Below, piece by piece: positions 1-11,033 of a stretch of 64,000 nucleotides of DNA (position 1 is the stretch's first letter; each line of letters begins with the position of its first letter). Origin of the DNA: Centroberyx gerrardi (lineage: Eukaryota > Chordata > Actinopteri > Beryciformes > Berycidae); contig NC_136010.1 of the NCBI RefSeq assembly GCF_048128805.1, positions 29,513,980-29,577,979 of the forward strand, given 5' to 3'. Made by a program: the position numbers and the translations under genes. Below the pieces are notes generated by a model. The model ran no database searches. It was not told where the DNA came from and saw nothing but the letters and a program-made list of their open reading frames with translations.

Positions 1-437
1 GTTCATTTAAAAATCAGCCTTTACAAAGAAATTAATACAATGCTGGACAACCAACCCACTGAGTTACATCTGATCACTAGACTGTATTTATATTTGCTGC
101 AGACACACTCTTGGCAAACATACACATCAACGAAATTCAAGCCCATTGTAAATCCTGATGAAAACAGAATACACTGGTCTTTCTAAATTTTACAGATTGA
201 ATGCCAAAAATTATGATAATTGGAATATATTTATGATAAACTGCATAGGAGAAATTTACAATGTGCTTGGAAAAAAAAAAACCCTCACCCCAAAACAAAC
301 TGAACATACTCAAACAAGCGGGCGACACCAACGTTTATGTGACAGACAACAGAACCAAAAGTAAAATGGTGTTCCTTAACTGGATGAATATAACCATGCA
401 GCACAGTAAAGGGAGAGGCGTGCGAGTCTGGCCCCAC
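1..437. other. csde1 intron, no further exon seen
   Basis: Sequence downstream of the last visible csde1 exon on the minus strand. It is AT-rich, and neither strand shows the next cold-shock exon expected from the human protein. Confidence 0.6.
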
Positions 438-2416
438 CTGGCCCGAGATGCGCTCCTCTGGCAGTACCTCTGGCTTAATCTTTAGCAGCTTCACTGCTAT
501 GGGCTTGCCAGTGCGCCTGTCTGAGGACACCTCAAACTCCACATCATCTGGGGAGAGACAGACACAGAGAAGAAAACCAAACACTCTAGTTAGTTTAGCA
601 CCCTTAAAATGATACTAAGGCAACTTAGGTTTAAACAATGTCGAACAACTTAGACACTAGGGTTGTGCCAATGTACGATGTCATTGGACATAGACAATGG
701 GCTGTGTCAGCACCAATGTGACTTTTTCAAGTGGCAATGTTGAGTTTTATTTCTTCAGTTTAGTATTATGAAATTAGTATTTCACTTTTGCAATGTAGTC
801 GAAACAACACAACCATTGAATAAGAGGTGTTGAGACAACGCCCAGGCGACTCGGCGGAGGAAGCGACGAGACACACACAGCCCTACAGCTCACACACCGT
901 TATCAAGAGGCAGTGAGTGAAGTAGTTTCTCCTCACTTCGAACTTGTTTTCAGTCAGTAAAAAGTGTGGCGAGGCCACGTTATCCTGTGTTTTTGAGTGC
1001 AGCCATGGGCAAAAAAACGTTTCTGAAAGCAATGTTTTCATCAAAATGCTAACAAAAATGGAAAATGATACTCATTACTGAGACAGGGCCGGTCTGCCGA
1101 CAGCCTCTAGGGTTGTTCACTGCCCAACATTTACACATTGTCACATCGCCCAATCAAACATCTGACATTGGCCATCAGAGATGTTTGATTGGGCGATGTG
1201 ACAATGTGTAAACGTTGGGCATTGAACAACCCTATTAGACACTACCTCAGGATGTCCAAGAAGTGTTCTTCATTTTAACAGGCAAAGTTCCACAAGTTAT
1301 ATGGATTTAAGCAGTACATGCAAATCAATGACTGGCTCACAAGCCAGATTGGATCTCACCTCCTATTTTAAGCTCCTGCAGGTTGCCATTGTACTGGGAG
1401 CAGTGGAAGAAGAGACGTGCCTGTCGCTCTGAGCACTGGATGAACCCATAGGAGGTCAGGAGCTTCTCCACCACACCAGTCTCCCTGATGCCCGGCCCTG
1501 TGCCGTTGGCATATGCAGTGTGCCCATTGTTATGGAGCATGCCCGGGTCAAAACTCATCTGGGGAAGGGGAGAAGAAAGTGTTAAATGCAGCCCGTAACA
1601 CATCAACATGGAGCAGACAAAAGGATGAAGGCCAGAGTTTAATGCAGCCTCTGATGTCAACCTTTAACAAAAAAACACTTCAAAACATGCAGGCACACAT
1701 CCGGTGAAGGGGAAAAAAAAACAAAAAAAAACACAAACAAAATAAATATCTTTCACAAAGCTCTATTAGAGCCTTCTGGGGCTATCTGGCCATCACCACT
1801 TGTGAATAGAGGTGAGCACAGTTCGACAACGCCTAGATGGAATTTCACCATGATTCAGACCATTCACTTCCAATAAAAGACCAGACTGTATGGTCATTTC
1901 TAGTTTGCTTAGAAGAATCATGCACTAGCCTACATTTCACTCCACTTTGCCATGAGTGATTTTAGTCCCACTAGTCCCCCTGTAAGAACTGACAAAACTT
2001 GATATAGATTTCATGCAATTCTTGTTAAGGACAAGATTAAATATTTAACAAAAACTCACACCTTTTTCTATCAACTAACCTATCAGTCAGTATAATGGGA
2101 TACCACTAAAAACCTGACTTAACAAAATCTTGTCAATAGGCCTTGATTAAAGTTACTGTAAAACTGCAAACCATGCTGTTAGCATAAGTCACATAACACC
2201 ATACCAGCACACAGGGCTGTTGCGTCAGTGTGGGCACAACTGAACATGCCCACTTACTGATCTTTGATACAAGGGAGTCCGCTTGTGTTTTTTGCTTCCT
2301 GGGTGGGGGTGGCCAGAAACAGAGGAGGAGCGGGGGATAGGCATAGGACCAGTGGCGGTAGATGGGGCAGGGACAGTGTTGCGGGCCACTGGAGGTTCAG
2401 AGCAGCCTCTTTCCAT
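438..2416 (-). CDS. csde1: Cold shock domain-containing protein E1, 5' coding exons (partial)
   Basis: CSDE1 (UNR) is a cytoplasmic RNA-binding protein made of serial cold-shock domains that controls translation and mRNA stability. Three coding exons read right to left: 2416-2258, 1558-1360 and 547-438, of 53 codons, 66 codons plus 1 nt, and 110 nt. The first (bounded by an acceptor at 2424) starts with MERGCSEPP and ends KKHKRTPLYQRS, matching the human long N-terminus (KKQKRTPTYQRS). The second begins exactly at ATG, MSFDPGMLHNNGH, which is also the start of the short human isoform. It carries cold-shock domain 1 with the RNA-binding motifs YGFIQC and LFFHCS. The third gives GDDVEFEVSSDRRTGKP and ends in CAG before a weak donor (gtgggg). 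The remaining domains lie beyond position 1. The family assignment rests on near-identity to the human protein from memory; the start choice may be isoform dependent. Confidence 0.93.
658..1234. mobile_element. hAT-like foldback element with perfect 8-bp TSD
   Basis: The element runs TAGGGTTG...CAACCCTA. It is flanked by the identical 8-mer TTAGACAC at 650-657 and 1235-1242. The right part (about 1108-1234) is a near-perfect hairpin with arms of about 55 nt starting TAGGGTTGTTCACTGCCCAA. Eight-bp duplications fit the hAT superfamily. It lies in a csde1 intron between the two cold-shock exons. Confidence 0.85.
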
Positions 2417-3743
2417 TTCTGACACTGGGGCTAGGACTTGGATACGCTGTTGGGAGGGGGCAACAGCTTTGAAAAAGAGGCTCTTTATAGAACTAACAGA
2501 GACGGTTCGTAGGGAATTTTACTCACTTTTTAAAATTTGGTTAAAATCCTTTCCTTTGCGAAGTGTCTAAAGTCACTGAGTGCTTCCTATCCAACAAAAA
2601 CAGGTTGTGATCCAATGTGATGGTAAACAAAATATCTTGTACTTGACCCCACTACGTAATCTCGCAGATTTTCCATATAGAACCCAGTGTTCCCCCAAAC
2701 ACCAAGTGACACAGCAATGTACATGTGGTTCTTGTGTACAAAGTCTTCTCCACTACTATATGTATATTACCAACTCTAACCTACCACAACCAGCACTCTA
2801 AAATCCTGTGGGAAATACTGGCAACAAAACACCAAACAGAAAATCCAACAGGCCACTGAGTGATGTGGGGTCCACTTGAAATAGTGACACCCCGACAGGG
2901 TGACATTTGCAATGTCAACCAATAGCACTACCGATAAGGGCTCTGAGTAAAAAAACAAAACAAAAACAAAAGAAAACAAAACCTAATGCATTCAGACAGG
3001 AATGGCTTCAAACAGTAGGCAGATTGAGGAACTAAAGGAATGACTGACCAAGTTCTTCGTGCAGCCAGGTAAGGTGAAATGGTAAAAGTGCAATGTTGCT
3101 AATATTATTGCCCAAGGTAAAGTAAGGCCAAACTACAAAGAGTGGAGAGAATCAGAAAATGCAGATGACAGGTCAAATAGCGGTGTATCTACAGTGGACA
3201 GTGAGTTGGTGATGGGTTATGGGTTATGAGGGGTGGGGTGGGGGGTGGGGGGGTGTCCCAGAGCAGCCTCCTCTGTTAGGTCAGACCTGTACTAACATAC
3301 TTAACTAACATAGGACCTAACAGATACTTGGTCTGTTACCCTTTCATGTACTCTATTACAAGACCTAAAGGCAAGAGTTAAGGCCAACATGCCTAAGCAT
3401 TCGATTTTGGTCATCTATAAGCCATTACTATAAAAACACAAGATGTCAAAGCTTGTTCAGTTTCTGCCATAACAAATGGCTAGAGGGTATTAAGCAAAAC
3501 AGATGGAATTATGATAAATACTGTGCACCTTCAAGTTATTCAGTACCCTCCCCCCCAAAAACCCATTGTGTAGTTTAGCTTACATTTTTGTGAATTTGAC
3601 ATTAAAGTCACATTGAAATGGAAAATAACTTGCCTTTTCATCTCATTCTAACCATCATACATACCCCCATTTGACAATTTTTGCCAAAAAATGACAAATT
3701 CTATTTTCTTGCATTTTATCTCAAAATCTCATTACTTTTACTT

Positions 3744-4107
3744 CAGGGTTCCCACACTCACTTGGACATCAAGTTTAAGGATTTATCAATGACTTTCACT
3801 TTTTTTTTTTTTTGGCATGTTTTGGGTGAAACTTGACGTTGGTCTGACTTACACATCATAGAGTCTTCATTTTTTACTCCTGAGGTTGTCAAGAAATAAT
3901 TTAAAAAATGCTTCTGTATCAACACAAATCTCCATCCCAGGGTTTTTAGGGTGTGAAGTGTTGATCCTAGGATGGAGAGAGCCGAGGCATATTGATGAAT
4001 TTGATTGCTTAAGTAAGTACTTTCAAGGCTATCCATTCATTTTCAGAAACTTTTAAGGACTTATTTTTTCTAAAATCCACAAACTCTCAAGGGCCATGGG
4101 AACCCCG
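3744..4107. mobile_element. 364-bp CAGGG-end MITE with 6-bp TSD TTACTT
   Basis: The ends CAGGGTTCCCACAC and ATGGGAACCCCG are inverted repeats flanked by TTACTT at 3738-3743 and 4108-4113. It belongs to the same family as 13640-14046, in opposite orientation (shared theme of repeated 'ttgaaagt/ctttcaa' words). It lies in a csde1 intron. Confidence 0.8.
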
Positions 4108-4701
4108 TTACTTACTGAAAAATGGAAAATCTTTAGCAGTGACTTCATGTACCGGTAGGCGTAAAAAATTCCAACCAATAAAACCCATCACAGATTTTTG
4201 AACAATCCGGCCCCTCCCATCAAATAAAACCGTCTCTCTCTCCCCCTAACTGATATCCCATTGGTTTACACTTTTGAATGAGCCCTCTCCGCATTATGGC
4301 CTGCCACAATTTCCTGTTTCAATTGGAAACATCTCATTAAGGAAGCAAGATACTCCCAAAACGCCATTTCATTGTGACTTTAAATGTAGCCTGATATGAA
4401 GTATACTTTTCCAGTGTTGTTGCTTTCCTAGGCCGCTGAGTGTGACAAACACAAAAAAATATAAATAAATTAAAAAAGGCAATTCAAGGCTTTTAAAATG
4501 AAAGCCAAATTCCTAAAACCTTGTAAGAACACCCTTCACCCTGCAACACTGCACTTGAGCAGAGGCTAGTCTCGGGAGCCCAAAAGGGATGAAAGAGGTT
4601 AGGCCAGTCATAGCAGAGAGATGCAGGGCAAGGTGGGTGGATGGGTGTTCGATGGGGTGGGGTGGGGGCACGTAGGAAAGAGGTGGGAAGGTGGAACTTA
4701 C

Positions 4702-4827
4702 GGATCGGCCGTACGGTGACAGGCTGAGTCCGACGGGGGAGGTGCTGCTCAGGTCAGCGCTAACGAACGCGGTGGGTGGCGACGCAGGCAAGGTAAACTC
4801 GACAAAGCCTTTCCAGGGGCTGCCCAT
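4702..4827 (-). CDS. csde1: Alternative N-terminal coding exon of csde1
   Basis: An open 42-codon stretch begins ATG at 4827 (MGSPWKGFVEF) and ends PYGRS at a strong donor, gatcc|gtaagt, at 4702. It stops on a complete Ser codon. That is the same phase and the same last residue as the other N-terminal exon at 2416-2258, so it can splice directly to the MSFDP exon at 1558. It cannot join the 2424 exon in frame, so the two are mutually exclusive starts. Codon use is G+C-rich and unlike the AT-rich intron around it. The frame stays open upstream of the ATG and I could not place the 5' edge of the exon, so it may be a first exon with its own promoter. I believe vertebrate CSDE1 isoforms with a similar N-terminus exist, but this is from memory. 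An unrelated spurious ORF is the alternative. Confidence 0.65.
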
Positions 4828-5319
4828 ATTTTCCCATAAACTCGGACCAAACTTGAGCCCTTGTTGAACTTGATTACTTGTTTGAATTTTTGTTTGACTG
4901 TTATATAATATTTTTATGTAACCACCCAATGATACACCGCTGGATGTCTGCAAGGGTGAAGAGAGGGACAAAAATAACGGGTAAGGCAGATAGGTCAGCC
5001 AGTGTGCCAAGTGTCACAATCACAGGGAAAGGGCTGTGAGCTTTTTTTTCAGGGAGTGGTTGAAAGGGCAACAAGAGGAGGAATGACTTAAGACGACAGG
5101 GTAGGAAAAAGGTGCGGGGTGGGTGTGGGCAGGCTGTTAAATAGCCCCAAAAATAAATTGAACAACAGGTTTTACTGTTTGGAGATGGCGGCAATTCAGT
5201 TTGAGGAATGCCCAGTTGGCCAACGGAAAGTTAAGTAAAGATTCATCAAAGTGTAGGTCAATGGAATGACGGTCAGAATCCAATCGTTTGAACTCCGCAT
5301 CAGTCATCACAGTCACTGT

Positions 5320-5475
5320 AGATTAGGGCTAGGCAAACATGTGCCATAGAGGGCCAACAGTCTGCAGGTTTTCATTCCAAACAAATACTGCAGCAGCTAA
5401 TTTCCCTGATTAATTCCCCCCCCTCTCTGGTTGAAGGTGTGCCAATCAGTGAAATCAGCTGCTGCAAACAAACAC
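5320..5475. repeat. Dispersed repeat, copy 1
   Basis: The stretch with GTCTGCAGGTTTTCATTCCA and CCAATCAGTGAAATCA recurs at 41341-41480 with the same order of blocks. It resembles a repeat seen widely in fish genomes. Ends are not defined. Confidence 0.6.
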
Positions 5476-8400
5476 ACTGAGTGGAGTTTCTGCCATTTGA
5501 AATTTGAGAACCCCAAACCTTACTGATAAGGCCACAAATCCAAATAGTTTAAATAAAAGCCATGTTAAAAACAGTTGTGTGTGTGTATGTAAAAGTTGCA
5601 TCTTGTTTAGTCTAGCTAAAAGGACAATTGCAAATTGTTATTTGTGTCCAGTGATTACAAACAACCTCCGTATTGCTGCCTCATTCAGCACAGCCGGACA
5701 ACTGGATCAGATTTGAGAGCATTCCCCAATCTGTGTTTGCACATCTGAGTACTACGTCAATACAAACGCCATGTCAAGTTCACCATTTCAAATCTATGAA
5801 TTCCACCCAACCTGCCCTTTGCCCTAGTAATGTTTCTCTTTGCTGCAGGGCAATATGATAATTTCTATATAGAAATTCTAAAATTCCTTGTGGGGATAAG
5901 GAAGACAATTCAGCATACTTGGGAGGGCCTTCTGAAGACACTGAAATCATTCAAAAACATAATGGCAAACCAGAAAGGATAAATGATTCACCTAGTCAGA
6001 ATTCCAGGACAGTACAGTTAACCCACCTTTAATTGCCGTCTTGAATCTTGCAGATGTCGGGATCTCAATGACTATACAGTTGCTGCAGATCTCTTCACGC
6101 ACACAGTTGCGCACACACACTTATTTGTTACAGGTTTCCTGGCACGAGTTCTAGATGGTTGCATAAAGCAAAAAAGGGGGAGAAATCTAGCGCAAAAAAG
6201 GCAAACGCAGGTGCAATAACACTGCTTAGAAAAAAAAAATACAATGAAAACAGTGGGAGGAGAAAAGGAGGCGGGAGAGATGGGGAGACTATAGGGGAAA
6301 AAAAAAAAACTAGCAGATAGCAGCCCACTCCGCACCCCGGGGTGAGTCGGTGGTGCGGTGAGGATGAGGAGGGCTAGGAGCAGCGTTGGGACGTGTGCTT
6401 TGTCAAAGCTGTTGAGTAGGCACAAACTTCTGGTTTCAGATCAGTTATCGTCTTCTCAGTATTTGCGTAGGCATAGGATTGCTTCTTTTCAGCGTGTTTC
6501 AATTGGGCTGCTGTGCGTCTTCGTCTTTGGTCGTTTCAGCGTTTGGTTGCTTCTTTTGTTTTAAATCCTTGAAGTGATCCTTTTTTTTCCTCTGTTCTTG
6601 AGAGTTGCAACTTTTTGCTTGTTTTGGGATGTTTCTCTTTAGTTTCTTCGTTATGATCTGAACTTGAAGCAGTTGCGGATGGTACAAAAATTCTGTTCTG
6701 TTTCACTTCATACTGTTGAGAAAAGGTAGATATGGTTAGTTATTAGGCCAAGCTGGACAGAATTAATGGCTTCAATTACACCAAACAATGACGACTGAGT
6801 ACAATTATATAGCCTAGACCAAAGTTTTGGACTAACTAAGGACAAAGGGGTGAAGGGCTGCTGGTAGAGACCAGAAATATTGCACTAGCGTATACCATCA
6901 ACTGACAATGAGAGTTTCATATTTTGTGTCATATGAAAACAGTATCAGCACTGAGAACCAGTAGCCCTTAGTGGTTTTTGTGAACCCTAGATTCTTTGCC
7001 CCCAGACTCACAAGTATAAAAATAGGTTTTCCTCAGATGCCTCTGGACACAGCCCACAATGCCAGGCAGCTGACTAGATGCAGCAGGCAAGGGCTGTGGA
7101 TCAACAAGTCCTTGTGCATACCTCCAGCTCAGGCCGTGATATTTATGGCACGATTTCTGACCATGGACCTCTGTTTCAGTCATACAACTTGCGCTTTCAA
7201 TGGTTTTGCACACTTTACTATACACATGTTCACAGTGAGTAGGTAAGGTCAACCAAGGTGAAAAAAAACATAGGCCTGTATATATATGCTTAATTTTATT
7301 AGAAATGCAGTAACCAATCTCTACGGAAGCTTAGAGAAGATGAGTGTTGCTGACCTGAATACAGTGCCTTCAAAACAAGTTGGATGAGCAGACCAGGGAA
7401 ACATGATATGCATTTTGCTGCAACTGTGTTGCAATGACTCCCATCCCACGTGATTCCCAGAGGGTTCAAATATAATGTTGTAAAAAATATATATGCTCAA
7501 ATGAAATTCCTAGCAGTAGAGGGGGGTTTGTTCTGTAAGGGGACATGTTGGTATTCAGACTGGCAATTTGTGGAGAAAAAATAAACTTAGATAAGGTAGA
7601 CATGGCACCCTACTCACGCAATGTATTGCCTACCTGAAGGTCCAACCCAGAATAACAAATCTGTTTTTGTTTATATTTGTAGTACTTGGATGAACACTAT
7701 GCCCTCGTGACTTGCAGTTTATTACATGTCCTTTAGCAAGACGACTGAGTTCATTGTACAGCCTAGTAATAGTGCAAAACAAAGAGTCAACAGTCATCAC
7801 AAGATGGATTGGTTAAGTGGGTTAAAGGTTATAAGAAAAAAAGGAACAGAGACAACTCTTCTATGAAAACAACCTTGGGAGGACACGAGCTCCTCAGCTC
7901 CCCCCTTTTCAGCTGCTGGTGACGCAGAAAATGAAAAACACCGTCCACCCACGAAACCACCAACACTGATTGGCCGTTTCAGCACTTTCTAATGGGTATT
8001 AAACTACAGCTTAGCTCGGTAATAATTAAACGGGTCAAACTGGCAACACTTCAGGCATTCACAGTAACGATAAAAGAGGTTATAAACCCCATGACACGGT
8101 TCCTAGCCCCGCTACCCCGGCCTGGCGCTGAACAACAACCGCCCTGACAGAAGTAGCCATGTGACTTCCTAACAATTCACCATCCTCAGCTGTAGCTGCT
8201 AACGCGGCCCGATCCAACACGTTGCGGCATGCCCAATACAGGATCAACAACGCTAAGGAAAACGTCGCATCCAGACTAGCCAGAAAATTAAGCGACGACA
8301 GTATGTTAAACTCACGAATATATAACGTTACCCAGCGAGCGAATATGGTCAACTTTTCACACTGAGAGCTTCTTGGTCAACGTACATAATTAACAGTTAA

Positions 8401-8996
8401 GCATAAATGATTCTCATGATGTTAACGGCCTTGCGTGGACAAATACAAGGAAGCAGATTAGCATTGTAGCTAACGTCAATTTGCTAATGCCATGACAGTT
8501 AATGCCTTCGGGCCTTAACACGACTATCTCACTGTATTAATTACCTTTGACGGTATGCAAACACCATGGGTTAGTTATCGAAGCCATTTTGACTTATTCA
8601 GCTGCTAGATAATAACACAAATCAAACGGGTTATGTGGATTGGAGTCTCTGTTCGGAGAGCTCGCGGCAAGTTGTTCTCGTATATAGAGACTCTAGCGCC
8701 AAACTCCATTCCAAAACACAACAGTTTATTGTTTTCTTGCTTATCATCAAAGTATATAGCTCATAGAACGTGACTTGTGGCCTTTCATTAATCGTTAGTG
8801 TCTTCTGGTAAACCCGGCATACAAATAATGAACCAAGCGGCACTACATTTCAATAAAATCTCAACTTGTACAACTGCCTCACACTGCTCGGTCCCGTCAT
8901 CCACAGTGTGTTTTGATGGAAGAAGATTGTAGGGATAACACATGACATGAAGGTGGATATTAAATTGAGTGCTGCTAGGTGTTATTAGATGCATGC

Positions 8997-9150
8997 CGAA
9001 TTTGAGAGTAGATCCTCACAATTCGTAAAACGTCTTAAGTCGTATGTACGTTTGCGAACAACCAAGGTCACGTGAAATTGTCAGAATTTTAATGGAGTTG
9101 GCGTGACATTGTTTCCATCCAAGAGAGACAGAACGTTATCAGGGGGTTCT
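8997..9150. repeat. Dispersed repeat shared by three gene-proximal sites, copy 1
   Basis: GAATTT, ATCCT, AATTCGTAAAACGTC, AAATTGTCAGA, TTTAATGGAGTT and TTTCCA occur in this order. They also occur at 16795-16950 and, more weakly, at 40194-40350. This copy lies in the first csde1 intron. Confidence 0.6.
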
Positions 9151-9631
9151 GGGCTAACGGCACGAGGACAGGACAACAAAGAAGCTGCGACAGACATTGG
9201 GAAACTTGTGCTCGTCATATTCGGTCAGCTCGCGTGTCACTCATCCTTTCAGCCGTCATTTCACGGAAGTGCAGTTCAACTATTTATCACAATAGATTGG
9301 AAAAAGGTATTAGAAATTGATAAATTGCCAAAAGGTTGTTCCTTTCTTTCCGCCGCCGACAATGTAGCTAGGCCGTTCACCATGCTAACTGGCTAATAGC
9401 AGCTACTGTTCGCTAGCATGCTGCCTGGTCCGTGTATGTCGGTGATTTATGGTGAGGAAAAACACCGCTGCCCCCACCCAGGCCCAAGCCTCGCATATTG
9501 ACGTTTACTAAGAACTCAGTTGCAGATTCAATTCTAAAGAGCCCCGGGACGAGAAAAGAGGAAAAAATGTCATACTTTTCAAACAAATGTTTAAAGAGTT
9601 AGTTTAAATTGTTAAATTAATAAAAACTCAC

Positions 9632-9750
9632 CCCAACAGCTTTCAGCACTGTCACCAGCGCCGCTAGAAGCAGCACGGCACATTACGTAGTGATTAGGGA
9701 GGCGGCTACCGCGATATTTCACCACGTTCAGGAGGACAACCAAAGAGCCT
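9632..9750 (-). other. csde1: Probable 5' untranslated first exon of csde1
   Basis: On the minus strand a G+C-rich stretch ends in a good donor, gttggg|gtgagt, at 9632, with no coding potential. It lies upstream of all csde1 coding exons and divergent from sike1. This is the expected place for the leader exon that splices to 2424. The 5' limit near 9750 is a guess; transcript data would be needed. Confidence 0.5.
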
Positions 9751-11033
9751 TAAAGGAAAGAGTTGCCAAGCAGCTGCTGGCCGTAACGCCATTGCAGTAG
9801 ATCGCATTCGGTCTATGGACTTGCACAATCATGCATGGGAGAGTTGGCGCATCACTGCTACGTATTGCTCGAAAACAGAAAATTGGAGGTCACACTGGTG
9901 TTTTTTCTTTATGTGTTTTTCTAAAATAACGACCTTCTTTAGCTATCAGCAAATGTCATTCACTAGTTTAAGAGAAACTGGCAAGCGCACACACGCTTTT
10001 GCACAATTTGTGCAGTTTTCGTGCGCATGTGTAATCTGTCCCTTATTTCAATGTTTCATGTTTTTTCTCCAGTCCCCGTACTAGAGAAAAAATGTGCAAT
10101 GCAGGTGGGCCTTGAGGACTGAGTAGACAAATAATGCCTTTTAGCTGCACTTACATCCCTGATGATGACCATCTCCTCTTATAATACAGTTTCTGGGACA
10201 ACACGTTGCAACTTGGGGTGCATTCAAGGACGAACCGTTTGCGGTTAATGAAAAGCCCATCAGCATGAATAATACCCAGAAGTCGTTTATCTCCAAATCC
10301 TACATATTCCTTGTAGGGAAATGTAATTTTGCCATAAATTACGCTCATTTCAACCATTCATTAATATGATGTTAGCAATAGGGAAGACATTTTTGAGAAA
10401 GCTTCATTTTATGTCATGACGGGAAACAGACTATAGACTTAAAACATTTAAAACAGGCATTTAATCCCACTTAACAGTAAACTAAAAATTTCACAAGATA
10501 AAAAATAATAGTGAACGCCCTGAAATATACTATGTTGCTCATTTATTAGATTTTAGGTGACTGAAGAAAATTGTAAGCCTATTCACTAGTTTGTTATATA
10601 GTGGGTGTTACACAGCTATAAGAAGGAAAAAGACTAACAGATAAAAACAAAAAGAAGAGAGAGAGAGAGGGAGACAAAGAGAGAAAGAGAGACATTTTAT
10701 TACATTTTATTCTTGAACGCCCCCCTTTTTTGCAGAACTGCGGAAGTGACGCCACACTGTGCTTCACGGAAATTGTTATCGCAGTTTGCACAGACTTAAT
10801 AACACAACGTTAGCTCGGCTCCTTGTTTATCTGTATTTTATCCTCTGTCTGCAAGCATATACTTACTTCCGACGGCCTCCCATAGTTTGCAGTCGTATTC
10901 ATACGTTGCAATAAAGACTTCGGGGCTGTCTAGTCTAGCTAAGGCTAGCTAGTCGGCGTTAGTTAACGTTGCGGGGTGTTTTCACCTAGCTATCTTATTT
11001 ACGCGACCCTCAGGAGGTCTCAATTACCAGTCA
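9751..11033. promoter_or_regulatory. Divergent csde1-sike1 intergenic region
   Basis: The two genes point away from each other here, so both promoters must lie in this 1.3 kb. It holds an AG-rich simple tract at 10657-10690 and G+C-rich DNA just before the sike1 ATG. No TATA box is clear on either strand, as is common for housekeeping promoters. Confidence 0.5.

Larger units (their letters stand above)
4828..9631. other. csde1 5' introns
   Basis: Apart from the repeats listed, this AT-rich stretch shows no coding exon with splice sites that I can support. Small untranslated leader exons could be present and missed. Confidence 0.5.
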
